Made by a program: the position numbers and the translations under genes. From contig NC_070604.1 of NCBI RefSeq assembly GCF_027172205.1, positions 18,509,523 through 18,573,522 on the forward strand: a DNA stretch of 64,000 nucleotides, given 5' to 3'. Positions 9,630 through 45,200 of the stretch are shown one piece after another. Under the pieces are notes generated by a model. That model worked only from the letters and a program-made list of their open reading frames with translations, ran no database searches and had not been told where the DNA came from. How positions within the stretch are numbered: position 1 is the first letter of the stretch; each line of letters begins with the position of its first letter. The DNA comes from Podarcis raffonei. Taxonomy: Eukaryota; Chordata; Lepidosauria; Squamata; Lacertidae.

Positions 9630-10342
9630 CAGTGCCGGATTTATGTTTAAGCTAAACAAGCTATAGCTCAGGGCCCCACTCTTTTAGACCCCCCCAAAAA
9701 TTCACTATTAATATACTTCTTAATTGTATTTCAGTTCAACAATTACTTTGATAAAATACATGTTTCGTTATGTGCAAATGACTTTAGATACCTATTAGGT
9801 CCAAAAATTACCATATAGACATCACTGAAGCAGTGACAAGACGGTAAAATCTCTATTTCTATATCAAAATAAACGTAAAGTGGTAGCAGCAGCAACAAAA
9901 CACAAAGGGAAATAAGACGAGAAAAACGGGGAACTCAGGAGGGGGAAAAACCCCCTCGCGGAGTGAGTAAACCCAAAGCAAAATAAAGAGTAAAAATAGC
10001 GGAGGGGGAACAACGCTACCACAAAAGTAAAGGGAAGACAGAAGAACAGAAGAAACATATACTGTATAGAGAGAGTAAAGAAATCTCTCAGGTTGCAATT
10101 AAACTATTTGAAAAGCATATGATCTGAAACAGACTTTCTAGAATTATAATTACTTTGATAAAATGCATATTTTGTTATGTGCAAATGGCTTTAGATACCT
10201 ATTAGGTCCATAAATTACCATATAACATATATTTAACACAAAAAACTGTGACAGTTTGTTCCTGACAAAGGACAGCTGGACATATAAAGGGCCCCATTAC
10301 CTTCAGTAGCTTAAGGCCTCATCAAACCTAAATCTGGCCCTG
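9630..10342. mobile_element. hAT element with an internal duplication
   Basis: The ends CAGTGCCGGATTTA and CTAAATCTGGCCCTG are inverted, and 8-bp flanks GGTGTGGG (9622-9629) and GGTGAGGG (10343-10350) differ at one base. An internal stretch beginning ATTACTTTGATAAAAT is present twice (about 9740-9822 and 10147-10224) around about 320 bp of purine-rich sequence. No transposase is seen. Confidence 0.75.
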
Positions 10343-10431
10343 GGTGAGGGTGTTGGTAGTGAAAATGAGGCATATCTCCCTGACATGCTAGATTTCTATG
10401 AGAAGAGATGATGGTGGTTGTTGTTGTTATT

Positions 10432-10500
10432 ATTATTGGTTAAAGGGGGTTGGACTAGATGACCCTAGAGGTCCCTTTCAACTCTATGATTTTATGAACA
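10432..10500 (+). mobile_element. CR1 3' end
   Basis: GGGGGTTGGACTAGATGACC and CCTTTCAACTCTATGATTTT are the usual end of squamate CR1. Confidence 0.65.
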
Positions 10501-11175
10501 TGTAGTACCTGTACTGTAGTCTGAATGAGTGTAGGCCACATTATAGGCTGGCCATGCTTGAGAACTGCATAATGTCTAACTCTGGCTCTAATGAGAGCAT
10601 TTGTGGCCCAGGGATGCGAGGTATCCTATCCAGTGTACAGTACTGCTGTTATCTGTGGAGTGTTTTTTTAAATCCCTTTGCTGCTAAGTATTTATTATCA
10701 TTATTTTTAAACAAATATATGGGCTGCTTCACAGTTTAATGCCTTCAAAGTGATGCTCAGCACAGAAACAGGCTAAAATGCAGATTCTTTCAAACAATAA
10801 TCATGTAAAGAAACTCTTTAAAAAAGCAAATTTTTTCAGATATATAATTGTTCCATAGGTCGCACCTTCTTAAATGAAAATGGCTTCAATAGGTAGTGGT
10901 GCGCTTGGATTTTGTAATTAATGTATGTTGATTCAACAGAAAATTCCCTTATGTTCAATGGGACTTACTCTGACATTTGCATAGGATTGCAACCTAAGCG
11001 TCTTCTCTACTCACTGTACATTGGATCATTAGATTTCCATGCTAGCTCACTCCAAGTGTTTTACCTACAAGAAGTGGTCATAATTTCATTTCATATATGG
11101 ATTACTTGCAAGGTGTAATGTTACTTGCCACACATGAATTGAAAGCAACGTCCTTTGGTTTAACTCTGGTTTCAG
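10501..11175. other. Unique-looking DNA upstream of the first MCM8 coding exon
   Basis: Likely MCM8 intron 1. No coding exon or recognised element, except a degraded TTCAATGGGACTTACTC...GGATTGCAACC repeat at about 10955-11000. Confidence 0.4.
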
Positions 11176-11194
11176 GTCCCTTAAGAGTGCTGAG

Positions 11195-33420
<22,226 letters not shown>

Positions 33421-35030
33421 AGGAATTCAGCAACCAAAGTAACTGAGTTTTTGGAAGAGGATCAGTAGAACACAACACGATACTCTGTTAAGGCTACCAA
33501 GGCTTAAATGCAAGACCTTTTTAAAAATCAGTACTTTGTTACACCAGGTGTTACAAAATATGTGCAGAAACCTGCTCAGATAGGTTATTATGGAGAAAAT
33601 GACTTCAGCTGTCATTTCAAAGTCATGTAAATAAGTAAAACTTAAACAAGTAGTGAAACTTATGCATTGTTTTAATATGCCATCTTCAAAAGGCACTGTA
33701 AGAGAGAATGTTAATCCAACATGCAATGATTAAAAATGCTTAGCAGATTCTCATGTTGCATTCTGCAGTAAACACATTGGCTCTATGCAGACAAGCAGAA
33801 GCATGCCAGTGTGTTTTGTGTTTACAAAAGGTTTCCTTTTGGTTTGTGTGTGGTGGTTTTCAGAGGTGAGTTGTGCTGCTGGTCTGGTTGCAGTTAGATC
33901 TTGCGTTCCCCACATGTTCCTTTCGCTGTTTTGCCTGTCGGTTGAAACCTTTTCAGTTTTTATCTCAGTTCGAACTGTAGCTCACTGATTCAAACATGAC
34001 AGCAAACTGGTTACCAATAAACAGGAGGTGGACATAGAAGCCATATGTGAGAAGGGAGTATGAAAGTGTGTAACTCATTCATGATTCTTGTATGAGTGAT
34101 TGCCTTTTAAAACGTTCATTTTGAAAACTTGGGCACACTAGTAGTGAATATTGATATTTTGTTTAAATACAACAACTAATTCGCTCAGTAATTATATTGG
34201 GTTGCATCCAACCAAGGTATGCTTGGGTTAGATTCATTGGATTTAAAGTTAGTCATGTCCATTCATTTCAATGAATCTATTCTAAGTGTAGCTAATATTG
34301 GATGAAACCCATAATATTTAGCATGGTTTTAAAAAAGGGAAACTGTGTCAAGTGAAGGAAACGTGATTTTGAAATAGTTCTATATTGTATTGAATTTATC
34401 CTTGGCTGATAGCCAGTTTCATAGGCAGGTTTTGAAGATTGTAAGACCACTTACAATCAACCGTAGGCTTGGGAATACCGGAGAAATTTCCAGCACAGGG
34501 CACTAATACTGTTTTAGAATTCTATTATTTTTCCATTACATTTGTATAGAAAAGGAAGGTATCAGCTGTGACTTACACCCATGAATGTATTGAATTTGCT
34601 TATGGGTAGAATAGGAACACTTTGTGCCATTCCCCATGTTGTGCCTACCTATTGCTGGTTAGGTAGAAGAGGAGGGTTGGGTCTTGCGTGATCATTTGGG
34701 AATAGTAGACCATTGCTGTTCAAGTGAATCACAGACTGAACTAAGGTGGCTCACAACAACAGCATTGCCACCATACAAACATACAGTAAAAAGTTAAGGG
34801 ATGCATGGTTGGGTTAAAGCTGCAGCCCTTGTATTTGCTGCGTCCTTAGAAGTATCTTAAATTCAGAAAGAAACCAAACTGCTGACATTTTAAAATTATG
34901 GACAGAGTCAACACCTCCCTCCACAACCTGCTGTTACGTTCATCTATTTATTTGTGTGCAATGAAGCTATTCTGTTTTGTTTTAACCATTCGTTTATTGC
35001 TTTCTGTGAATAAAGCTATATTTTAAAGGA
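33421..35030 (+). other. MCM8: MCM8 3' UTR (inferred extent)
   Basis: Repeat-poor AT-rich DNA follows the MCM8 stop. AATAAA hexamers lie at 34016-34021 and 35009-35014; the second is followed within about 40 nt by a T-run and then by a SINE. Cleavage after either is possible. The extent is inferred. Confidence 0.45.
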
Positions 35031-35067
35031 AAACACTGTTACAATTTTTTGGTCAATGGTTTGAGTA

Positions 35068-35418
35068 AAAAGGTAAAGGGACCCCTGACCATTAGGTCCA
35101 GTCGTGACCGACTCTGGGTTGCGGCGCTCATCTCGCTTTATTGGCCGAGGGAGGCGGCGTACAGCTTCTGGGTCATGTGGCCAGCATGTCTAAGCTGCTT
35201 CTGGCGAACCGGAGCAGCGCACGGAAACGCTGTTTACCTTCCCGCTGGAGCGGTACCTATTTATCTACTTGCACTTTGACGTGCTTTCGAACTGCTAGGT
35301 TGGCAGGAGCAGGGACTGAGCAACGGGAGCTCACCCCGTCGCAGGGATTCGAACCGCCGACCTTCTGATCGGCAAGTCCTGGGTTTTGTGGATTAACCCA
35401 CAGCACCACCCACATCCC
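35068..35418 (-). mobile_element. tRNA-derived SINE
   Basis: Full-length; flanked by a perfect 12-bp duplication ATGGTTTGAGTA (35056-35067, 35419-35430). It lies between MCM8 and CRLS1. Confidence 0.9.
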
Positions 35419-35435
35419 ATGGTTTGAGTACAATA

Positions 35436-35677
35436 CAGTGGTACCTCGGGTTACAGACGCTTCAGGTTACATACGCTTCAGGTTACAGACTCTGCTAACC
35501 CAGAAATAGTGCTTCAGGTTAAGAACTTTGCTTCAGGATGAGAACAGAAATCGTGCTCCGGTGGTGCGGCAACAGCAGGAGGCCCCATTGGCTAAAGTGG
35601 TGCTTCAGGTTAAGAACAGTTTCAGGTTAAGAACGTACCTCCAGAATGAATTAAGTATTTAACCCGAGGTACCACTG
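35436..35677 (-). mobile_element. GGTACC-family MITE
   Basis: CAGTGGTACCTCGGG to GAGGTACCACTG with TA on both sides, just downstream of the SINE target duplication. Confidence 0.8.
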
Positions 35678-35839
35678 TAAAGCTATTTTTAAAAACCCAA
35701 ACCACTTATTGCTTTGATTAAATAGTCATTTATTGGTTTGCATGCCACAAAGTTATTTTTTATCATGACTTCCATTTTAGGCGTTAAGCTGTGGATACCT
35801 TAAAAAAAACCAGAACCCCACCAGCTGGCTTTGGCGACC

Positions 35840-36152
35840 GGAAAAGCGTCAAAACAGTGCGCTCCCCCGCACAGGCTGCGTCCTGACGTTCTCCCACGTG
35901 CTGCGACGCTCCGTCTCCTAAGCAACGTCACCGCAGGTAGGGAGCTTCGCCGTAAAGCGCGGCGCTGTCGCGAAAGGCAACGTAAAGCGCCGCTCTGAGG
36001 CGAAAGGCCCGGCCCGGCCTAAGTTGAATGGAGGGCGAGGAGGAGGCGGCGGCGGCCGGCGGTGGGGGCAGCAGCCGGGGAGGAGGAGCCGCCGCTGCCG
36101 CCCCTCAGCGTCGTCGCCGTGGTTCTCCTCTGAGCGGGCGGAAAGGCCAGCC
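35840..36152 (+). promoter_or_regulatory. CRLS1 CpG-island promoter and 5' UTR
   Basis: A sharp rise in G+C and CpG starts at about 35.84 kb and runs through exon 1 into intron 1. It contains an E-box CACGTG at 35895-35900, a CRE-like TGACGT just before it, and an RFX X-box-like GTCTCCTAAGCAAC at 35913-35926. No TATA box is evident, as expected for a housekeeping promoter. Confidence 0.6.
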
Positions 36153-36207
36153 ATGTTGCTCGCGGCCTGGCTGGCCAAGGGCGGCGCCTGCGGCCTGCGG
36201 TTCCTGA
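36028..36207 (+). promoter_or_regulatory. Overlapping upstream ORF on CRLS1
   Basis: An ATG at 36028 opens a 59-codon Gly/Ala-rich frame ending with TGA at 36205-36207, which lies 55 nt inside the CRLS1 coding sequence in another frame. If the mRNA starts upstream of 36028, this uORF would lower initiation at the true ATG (36153). The mRNA start is unknown. Confidence 0.45.
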
Positions 36208-39200
36208 GGGGCGCCAGCCCCGCCAGGGCGCGCCGGGGACTCCTCTACCGGGCGCCGCTCGCCGCCGCCGCCGCCTCCCCTCACCGCCTGCTGCGCCCCA
36301 CGGGCTCCCGGCAGCAGCAGCTGCTGGCCTGGGCTTGGCCGCGACGCGAGCGGGCCAGCTGCGGGGTCGGAGGGCCGGCGGGGAACTCGGAGCGCGGCGC
36401 CGGGAAAGCCAGGCCTCCCCGCGGATACGCCGAACTGGTAAGGGGAGAAGCGCGCCCCCCTCGCCGAAGCAGGCGGCCTGGGCCTGGGGCTTCGGGCCAC
36501 TCGAGGCCCCGGATGCGGCCCATAGCGCCTCCACAGCAACAGGGTCAAGGGGCGGTCGCGGGGAGCACGCACAAAAAACACACACCGCTGCCACAAACCG
36601 AATTTCCGGCACTTGGCAAACCCGAGGAAGGTTTCGCCCAGGTTTTACTACGTCCAAAAATGGTTTTGGAGGGGTTTTTTGTTTTCCTCTCCCCATATGT
36701 GAAATGTCCTTTAATTTAGCGCGCGTCAGCGCGTGGATCGAATGGGTCAGTTGGGTTCCCTGCGATGGTTAGAAAACTAGGAGATCCCCAATTTTTTTAC
36801 AATCGGGCTCAAGGAGGGTCTGGGCTGGGCTACTTCTGCAGGAATGTTCTTGAATATTGAAAGAGTTGCTACCTTTGTATGGACTCCTCTCCTTGACCTG
36901 CCTATTGTCTGGCCTGGGAAGGTTTTTTTTTGTATAGGTCCAGGATATCGGATACAGCAGACCCTCCAAAGTGTCCCTATTTTCCAGGCACGGCCCTGAG
37001 TTAGAGAACCTGTCCTGGTTTCTGATTTGATCCCGAAATGTTCCACTTTTCCTTAGGATGTCCCTATTTTCGTTGGAGAAATGTTGGAGGGTATGGTAGG
37101 ATGTCCCTATTTTCACTGGAGAAATGTTGGAGGGTATGGCGTTATCTGATCCCCGAGCCATCTGAAGGCAATCTTGTATAGGGAAATGTGTGGGTTCCCC
37201 CCCCCCAATTTTTAAATTGATTTTAACAGATAAAACATATAAAACATACAAAAGAGAGAACATTACAATACTAAGAGAGAAAAAACAAAAGAAAAAACAA
37301 AAATAAAACACATATTCCGTCTGAAGTTCATTTTAAATTCCATTATTAACTGACTTCCTCAAATCCCCCCTAACTGAATTTCATTGTATCACCTTGTAAC
37401 AGTTCTCCAAAATCATCTTTCTACTACAATTTACTCCTTCAATCTTCATCTCTTTTCTTACTGACTTAAATCCATATTACTATACAACATTCTTATTCTA
37501 ATCCTTGGCCTATTTGATACTTTCAAGTACCTTCTAATTATCTTATATTTAGGGAAGTGTTTTTTTTAAATGTTTTTTAATGTTTTTATATATGTTGGAA
37601 GCTGCCCAGAGTGGCTGGGGCAACCCAGTAAGATGTGTGGGGTAGAAATAGAATTATTCAGGGATGGGACATCCCTATTTTCATCGGAGAAATTTTGGCA
37701 GGTATGCAAACACACAGGCTTGTATACAGTCCGCCTGCTTCAGTAAGAGCTTGGCTTCCCTTTCTCTCATGTACCAGTCTCACTGTAGTGATGAGTGAAA
37801 ACATCTTTCCCACTGACCTTAAAGAAACTCCTTCCCCTTACTATTTTGGGCACACTCCAGGATCTCCTCATTGGCAAATTCTAATAATGTGTTCTGCAGT
37901 GTTGGTCCTGGACTTGTTTCCACCTGTGCTTGAAATGACTTCCTTTGTAGGTCTGCCAGATTGCCTGATGGAGACTGACATCAGTGGTACCAAGTGTTCC
38001 CTTTGCAATCTGGTGCAGATCCACAGAGAAAGCGGGTTCAAACTACTCCATAATCATGTCAGGTTCCAACCCCATGTGATTAAGAACTCATGCGGTTGTT
38101 AAGTTTGGAAAGTTTTATGCTTGGCTTTCCATATACAGTGGTACCTCGGGTTAAGTACTTAATTCGTTCTGGAGGTCCGTACTTAACCTGAAACTGTTCT
38201 TAACCTGAAGCACCACTTTACCTAATGGGGCCTCCTGCTGCCGCCATGCCGCTAGAGCATGATTTCTGTTCTCATCCTGAAGCAAAGTTCTTAACCCGGG
38301 GTACTATTTCTGGGTTAGTGGAGTCTGTAACCTGAAGCGTATGTAACCCCAGGTACCACTGTATAAGCTTATACTTGCTTGTGGAGATGGAAGAAAGAAG
38401 CAGCTGCTTCAGTGCAAAAAAAGCATTTTGAGATCTTAAAAATGGCTGTTGCGACCTTCTTTATTTCCCCATTTCAAATATTCAGAAATTATATTATTAT
38501 GGATATAGGCCGTTCATGTTTATTGGAAGACTTATTCATGTGCAGGACCTTTTTTTCCATATGGAGAATTGAAATATACCAATGGAGTGAAGAGCGGGAC
38601 GCGGGTGGCGCTGTGGGTAAAACCTCAGCGCCTAGGACTTGCCGATCGCATGGTCGGCGGTTCGAATCCCCGCGGCGGGGTGAGCTCCCATCGTTCGGTC
38701 CCAGCTCCTGCCCACCTAGCAGTTCGAAAGCACCCTTAAGTGCAAGTAGATAAATAGGTACCGCTTTATAGCGGGAAGGTAAACGGCGTTTCCGTGTGCT
38801 GTTCTGGTGCCGGTTCGCCGGAGCAGCTTCGTCACGCTGGCCACGTGACCCGGAAGTGTCTGCGGACAGCTCTGGCTCCCGGCCTCTAGAGTGAGATGAG
38901 CGCACAACCCTAGAGTCTGTCAAGACTGGCCCGTACGGGCAGGGGTACCTTTACCTTTTAATGGAGTGAAGAAGTAGAAGTGTTAATGCCTGCCTGCAAT
39001 TACAGGCTGACCAGTGACGTAATGATGTGTAAACATCAACCCAGCAGTTTCTTTACAAGCTGCTATGCACATAGGTGGTTGCAGATGCCTGTTTCAAACG
39101 TACATAGAATCATAGAGTTGGAAGGGACCCCAAAGGTAATCTAGCCCAATCCCCCGCAATTCAATAATCACAGCTAAAAAATCCCTCACAAGGTGGCCGT

Positions 39201-42200
39201 CCAACCTCTGTTTAAAAATCTCCAGTGAAGGAGAGTACATTAATGACCACTGTGTTTAAGTAGTAGCTTGAACATAAGAAGACCTCATAGATCACTACAG
39301 AAAACTTCCTTTCTTCCAGCCTGCTATTTTCAGTGGAGCCAATTCATACATTCCGTTTTGAATCAGAAAGAAAGCAGTGTGCGAATTGGCTCTGAAGTGA
39401 ATTGTCATTCTTTACATTGGGATTTGTTTATTTGAAAATATTTTTATGTCAAAACATCACTTCAGATTCTAAACTGGGAAGACTTTCTCTAGAGCATTAT
39501 TTTCACATGTGTATAGTACAGTCCTAGCCATGTCTACCTATAAGTAAGTCCTATTGTTTCAGCGCAGCTTACTTCCAGGTAAGCAGGGTTAGGATTGCAG
39601 TCTTAGCCATCTGAATGTGTTTTCCCATTTTGGGGGGGTATTGTTTATGTGTAGCCTTTCCTCGCCTGCTTTTCATTCTAAAAGCTAAAATCAATACCCA
39701 AGCAGACTGAGTTCAGGTAATGTGTATTTGATTTTGAATAAGCTTACTTCCTGTTGTTTTGTTCTTTCCAGTATGAAAACCCCTGGACAATTCCTAATTT
39801 ACTCTCAATGGCAAGGATTGGCCTGGCACCGGTTTTGGGCTATTTGATTGTTGAAGAAAATTTCAATATTGCATTGGGTGTATTTACTCTGGCTGGAATA
39901 ACAGATTTGGTAAGTTTTAGCATACCATTTTGAAACTTTTTACAGAAGAAATGAGAATGTCGTTCAGTTTAGTTTTTCTACATCTTTTTATTTTATAGGA
40001 ATAATATGATTCAATAGGTAAAGAGAGAATTTTCCGTTCTTTTCGTTTGCAGCTTAAGATAAGAGACCGGCTATGTTGAAACCTACTTTTTACAATTTTC
40101 TTGACTGTGTGCTTCTAATCTCTACTTGGGATTTTTTTTTTTAAGCATGACTTTAACAAACAAACAATTTCCCTAAGAATAAATGCTTATGTCATTGTAC
40201 TTGGCCATTATTGTATGCAAGGGGTGCTTCTATTCAGGATGCCAGCCAGCTCTAACCTATTTCAGATCGCTGTAAGGAATTTAAGAAGGTAATTTCATTC
40301 TCTTGCTTCTCCTCCCCAACCCCTGGTTTATGTTTTTCTTTTTCAACCAAATACTAAATATTTCATAGCTACTGCATATGCTCAGCCCAATATATATATT
40401 TGTTATTTCTGCAAGCCTAGGGTACCTCTGTTGTGCTAATAGTCTCCTATTGTTTCTCAGTAGCCCCATTTTGATTCCATTCCTGCCAGCCCTAATCACC
40501 CAAGTCCTGTCTGAACGTGCTTGTACTAATCTTCCCGAAATAAGGAGACTTTCAAAAGCAATTTGTGATATGGCATGCTGCCATGCTCAGGTGTCTGCTG
40601 TTCAAAGGGTTGAGGGGAGTCAGAAATCTCACTTGGGATGTCTAAGCCTATGGGCACTCTTGAATAAGCTCTTTCAATTCTGGCCAAGGTTAATAGTACC
40701 ATTAAAAGAGTTACTTTGTCTTAGCTGTCTGTTCAACTTGCGTTTTCAGTTGGATGGCTTTATTGCACGAAACTGGGCCAACCAAAAATCTGCATTGGGA
40801 AGTGCCCTGGACCCTCTGGCCGATAAAGTTCTCATCAGCGTCCTGTACATTAGCCTGACTTGTGCAAATCTTATTCCAGGTAAGCAGATGAATATTGTTG
40901 TTGAATGGCTTGAATAGTTAATCACTTTAATTGTATAGGGCAATATCCAAAAAACTCACTCTGTCAGTACAAGGGTAGCCACTTGCGCAACGGAATTTTC
41001 CCATTCTTATGTGTGAGACCCTTGCCCTCCCCAAATCTGCTCCGGGGAGTTGGGGGAACCCCCTGAACAGATTTGGAGGGAATTACATGGCACCAGCTGA
41101 TGGAGCAAATTCTCTGGAGACCACACATAGCTTCCCAGCTTGCCCTCACAATATAGTATCCAGACAGTGTCATGACATGGTTCACATTAATCACCCACCT
41201 GCAGAGCAGTGTATTAAGACTTATGTTGAAAAGTATGTATAGTTAATCCATGTCCTTCCTTGAAGTCACTTACTGAATTCATATTCGTAGAGAGTGGTGG
41301 CTTTAAATGATAATTGGTACTCCTTCATGAATTCTGTTGCATTTGTTTGCTTCCGAGATTTCTGTCCTACCTTTCTAGGATGCAAGTTAGAAATATTTAA
41401 ACAACAAAAACAGTAACTGACCAAAATGAAAAACACAACAAAAGATGAAAGCACAGGCAAACACACATTTTATCTCTAAGTTTTATTAAGTTTTCTGTTT
41501 TACACAATCTTAAAATAAGTCCCTGCATATTTTATATAAACTAAAACATTCAGTATTCCATTATTACATCCATCAGAACTTATTTACACTGTTGGATTTA
41601 TCTTAATGCTGCCAACGTTTTCAAGTGTACACAATTTCCCCCATATAATCAATAAATATTTTCCAATTTTCTTTTAACGTATGTTCTTCTTGTTCTCTTA
41701 TTGTATACGTTAGGTCTGCAAGATGCGCATATTCCATCAGTTTAAGTTGCCAATCTTCTTTACTTGGGACATCACTCATTTTCCATTTTTGGGCTAACAA
41801 AACACGGGCCGCAGTAGTGGCATATATAAATAAGGATATTTACATATGCAAACACACATTTTAAAACAGTATCCTAAAAAATGCCAAGAAAAAGCCTCCA
41901 TTAACAATGTATCTGAATGTGAATGAGAAGTTGGTTGATGTGTAGGTGTTAACCGCTGGGTTTTAGTACTAGTCAAGACATTACTTAAGGAAAATGTATG
42001 TTTTTTATGGTTTTATTTAAAAAATAATTGACTTTTATCCACTTTACAGTTGTACTTTTACAGCTGTCAGTGTATATTAAACAATGGCTTTTTGTATTCC
42101 TTACCTGACCTCAAGATACTGTGTTTTAAATGTGTGGTATTCAGTAGGTGGACAGCAAACTAAATGCCCTAAATTTAGACTAAATAAAAGAAAGCAAATT

Positions 42201-45200
42201 ATTTTTAAAAAATTACTTTATGTGCTGATGGGTCTTTGGATGCTATACAGTGGTACCTCTGGTTACAAATGCTTCGCGTTATGAACTCCACTAACCCGGA
42301 AGTAGTTGCTCCGGGTTGCGAACTTTGCCCCAGGATGAGAACGGAAATCGCACAGCGGTGGCAGGAGGCCCCATTAGCGAAAGCGTGCCTCAGGTTAAGA
42401 ATGGTTTCGGGTTAAGAACGGACCTCCGGAACAAATTAAGTTTGTAACCCGAAGCACCACTGTACACTTGTATATATTAGGATTTGAATTGCCTTTCTGC
42501 ATGCTTATGTTAACAAATATCATGGGTTTTTTCCAGTTCCTCTTACATCTATGATCATTTTAAGGGACATTGCATTAATTGCTGCTGTTTTTTACGTGCG
42601 ATACAGAACTCTTCCTCCACCAGTAAGTATGCAGGTGTTTGTTTTGACTTTTTAGATCATAGTCACACCTTATTTGTACCAAGGGGGGTGGGATATAAAT
42701 AGTAAAATTACTATTTAAATTATTGTATTATTAAATATGAAGATGAAAAATGACCTTGTTGCCTTTCTAAATGCCTTAGTTAGTTCTTACCAGCTCACAT
42801 GCTTATTAGACTTTTCTCCTCAATAGTATTACAAATCAAACTTTCTGTCTTCCACAGAGAACACTTAGTAGATATTTCAATCCATGTTATGCCACTGCTC
42901 AGTTAAAGCCAACGTTTATCAGCAAGGTAAGAGCAACTGTATATCTTGCTATTCATTTGATACCTAGTCTATGTCACCATGCAGCACAGTTGGGAATGGA
43001 TGTTTTTGTACTATTCTCTACCATCAACAAGCCCCAGTGAAAGTATGAGAGAGGACTTGGGTGAGGGCTCCAAGTTCTGATTTGGCAGTGTGGGTTTTCT
43101 TTCTTTAAATTCTGACATCTCTTGTAAAGGGACCAGTATGGGATCCCTTTAGGAGATATCTGTGCTGCCTTAACGTCTCACTAGTGAAAAATGTTTATTT
43201 AACCCAGGCATAGGCGAACTCCGGCCCTCCTGCTGTTTGGGACTACAATTCCCATCATCCCCAACCACTGGTCCTGTTAGCTAGGGATGATGGGAATTGT
43301 AGTCCCAAACATCTGAAGGGCTGGAGTTTGCCTATGCCTGATTTAAGCCTTCACTTTGCAGAATCCTGTTCTTTATGAGAAGTTAATTTCAGCTGGGGTT
43401 TACTTCCTGGCCTGGTTCAAACATAACAATAAACCATGTTTATGCATTACTTGTGTGAGTCACGGTTGGTGAACTCCTTTTACAATGAGGTGAGGAGGTG
43501 TGAATGCTTCTGTTTTACATCATACAAAGTTTTCTGTTAATGTCTGAACTTTAGAACTTTAGAAACTCTGGTTCATTCATACAACAGTTTAATCCTGATT
43601 TATTTAAGCAACTACAATAATCTGCAGTTTCCCGAGTTTGAACAGGAAATTGTCGTTTTTTAAAAACTGAATTGGTCCCCTAATGTTCATGGTGTCAGGA
43701 AAACTGCAGGAATTATTTCTCACATTCTTTGTTTTATTTACAAATTTTCCTTACTGCTAAAAGTGTAGCACTTTTAGTTCCCGTTGATTTTAGGGTGGAA
43801 AAGGAATGTTAATGTGTGACTTCAGTTTTCACGTAATCTCTCACCAGATGAACACGGTAGTCCAGCTCATCTTAGTGGCAGCTTCTTTAGCAGCTCCGGT
43901 TTTCAATTATGTGGACAGTATGTATCTTCAGACCTTATGGTATGTAGACCTTATACCGTATTTTTTGCCCTATAGGACGCATCGGCCCATAGGACGCACC
44001 TAGTTTGGGGGGGGGGAAGAAAGAAAGAAAAAATTATCCCCCCCCAGCCGCGGGACTGGGGTGGCGGAAGCCCGAGCTTTTAAAAACGTACCTTCCGTAG
44101 TTTATAGAGGAGAAAAACAAGGGCAGCAGGCTCCCTAGGCTGCGGATATCTGCCCGAAGCATGAGGCGCTCTGCTTCAGCGCGCCCCACGCTCCGGGCAG
44201 CAGGCTGCTATCCGCAGCCTAGGGAGCCCTACGGGAACTCCCGCGGGCTCCCCAGGCTTGCTGATAGCTTCCTGAAGCCTGGAGAGCGAGAGGGGTCGGT
44301 GCACACCGACCCCTCTCGCTCTCCAAGCTTCAGCGAAAGCCTGCATTCGCCCCATAGGACGCACACAGATTTTCCCTTCATTTTTGGAGGGGAAAAAGTG
44401 CGTCCTATGGGGCGAAAAATACGGTAATTACGATACAACTGATTTGTGGGGGAACAGGCAATTATGAAAGAATAGGATGCAAATGAAGGGATCCTGAGCA
44501 GTTTTGGACATCACCGATTTGTATGGTTGCTGAAATCACGCTAATAGTGGCTGCAAGCAACCAAGTTAAAGCAATTGCAGGTCAATTCTGGGCATTTTAA
44601 ACTTCAAGGTAATCATGTGCATAGGATTGCAGCCCTACTAACATGGGATTATATTCAGAGTTACTACTTATGCTGAATTGGTATGTGGTCAATAAATTTA
44701 GGACTAGAATTATCTCTAGGCAAGCAGCGCTACCTTGGCTCCGCATGCAGTATGAGGTAAAATAATACTGACCTAAAGATTCCCTCATTGCAGGGGTTGG
44801 TCGGTTCTCAACCTGTGGGTCCCCAGATGTTGTTGGACTACAACTTCCATCATTCCTGAGCTCTGGCCTTGCTAGCTAGGGGTGATGGGAGTTGTAGTTC
44901 AACAACATCTGGGACTCTAGATGGAAGAGTTGGGGTAACAAGATGATATGCATGAATCAATTTAGAAGTATTATGATGGAGAGGCCCCTGGACCGTATAC
45001 TTAACCCTGCAATGCACAAGGTCTCTGGTTCAGTCGTCTTCAGCTCTTGGGTAAGTAGACTGCAAAAGACCTACAAGAGCTGCAGCTGGTGAAAGTAGGC
45101 TCTCACCAGTGACCAGATGGGTTGGTGGTCTAGCTTATTATAAGGAAGATTCAGATGTTCATATTTTGGCTTAACTAGATTTTTGTTTGGGCTTCCAGAG

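Noticed and set aside
36019-36696. Long open frame antisense to CRLS1 exon 1
   Set aside because: A GC-rich CpG island gives long chance frames on both strands; the Arg/Pro/Ala-rich product shows no family pattern and the plus strand has the true exon.
40378-40917. A long frame running through CRLS1 exon 3
   Set aside because: Only 40750-40879 matches CRLS1; the upstream part is intron read through by chance, ending in a good acceptor CGTTTTCAG.
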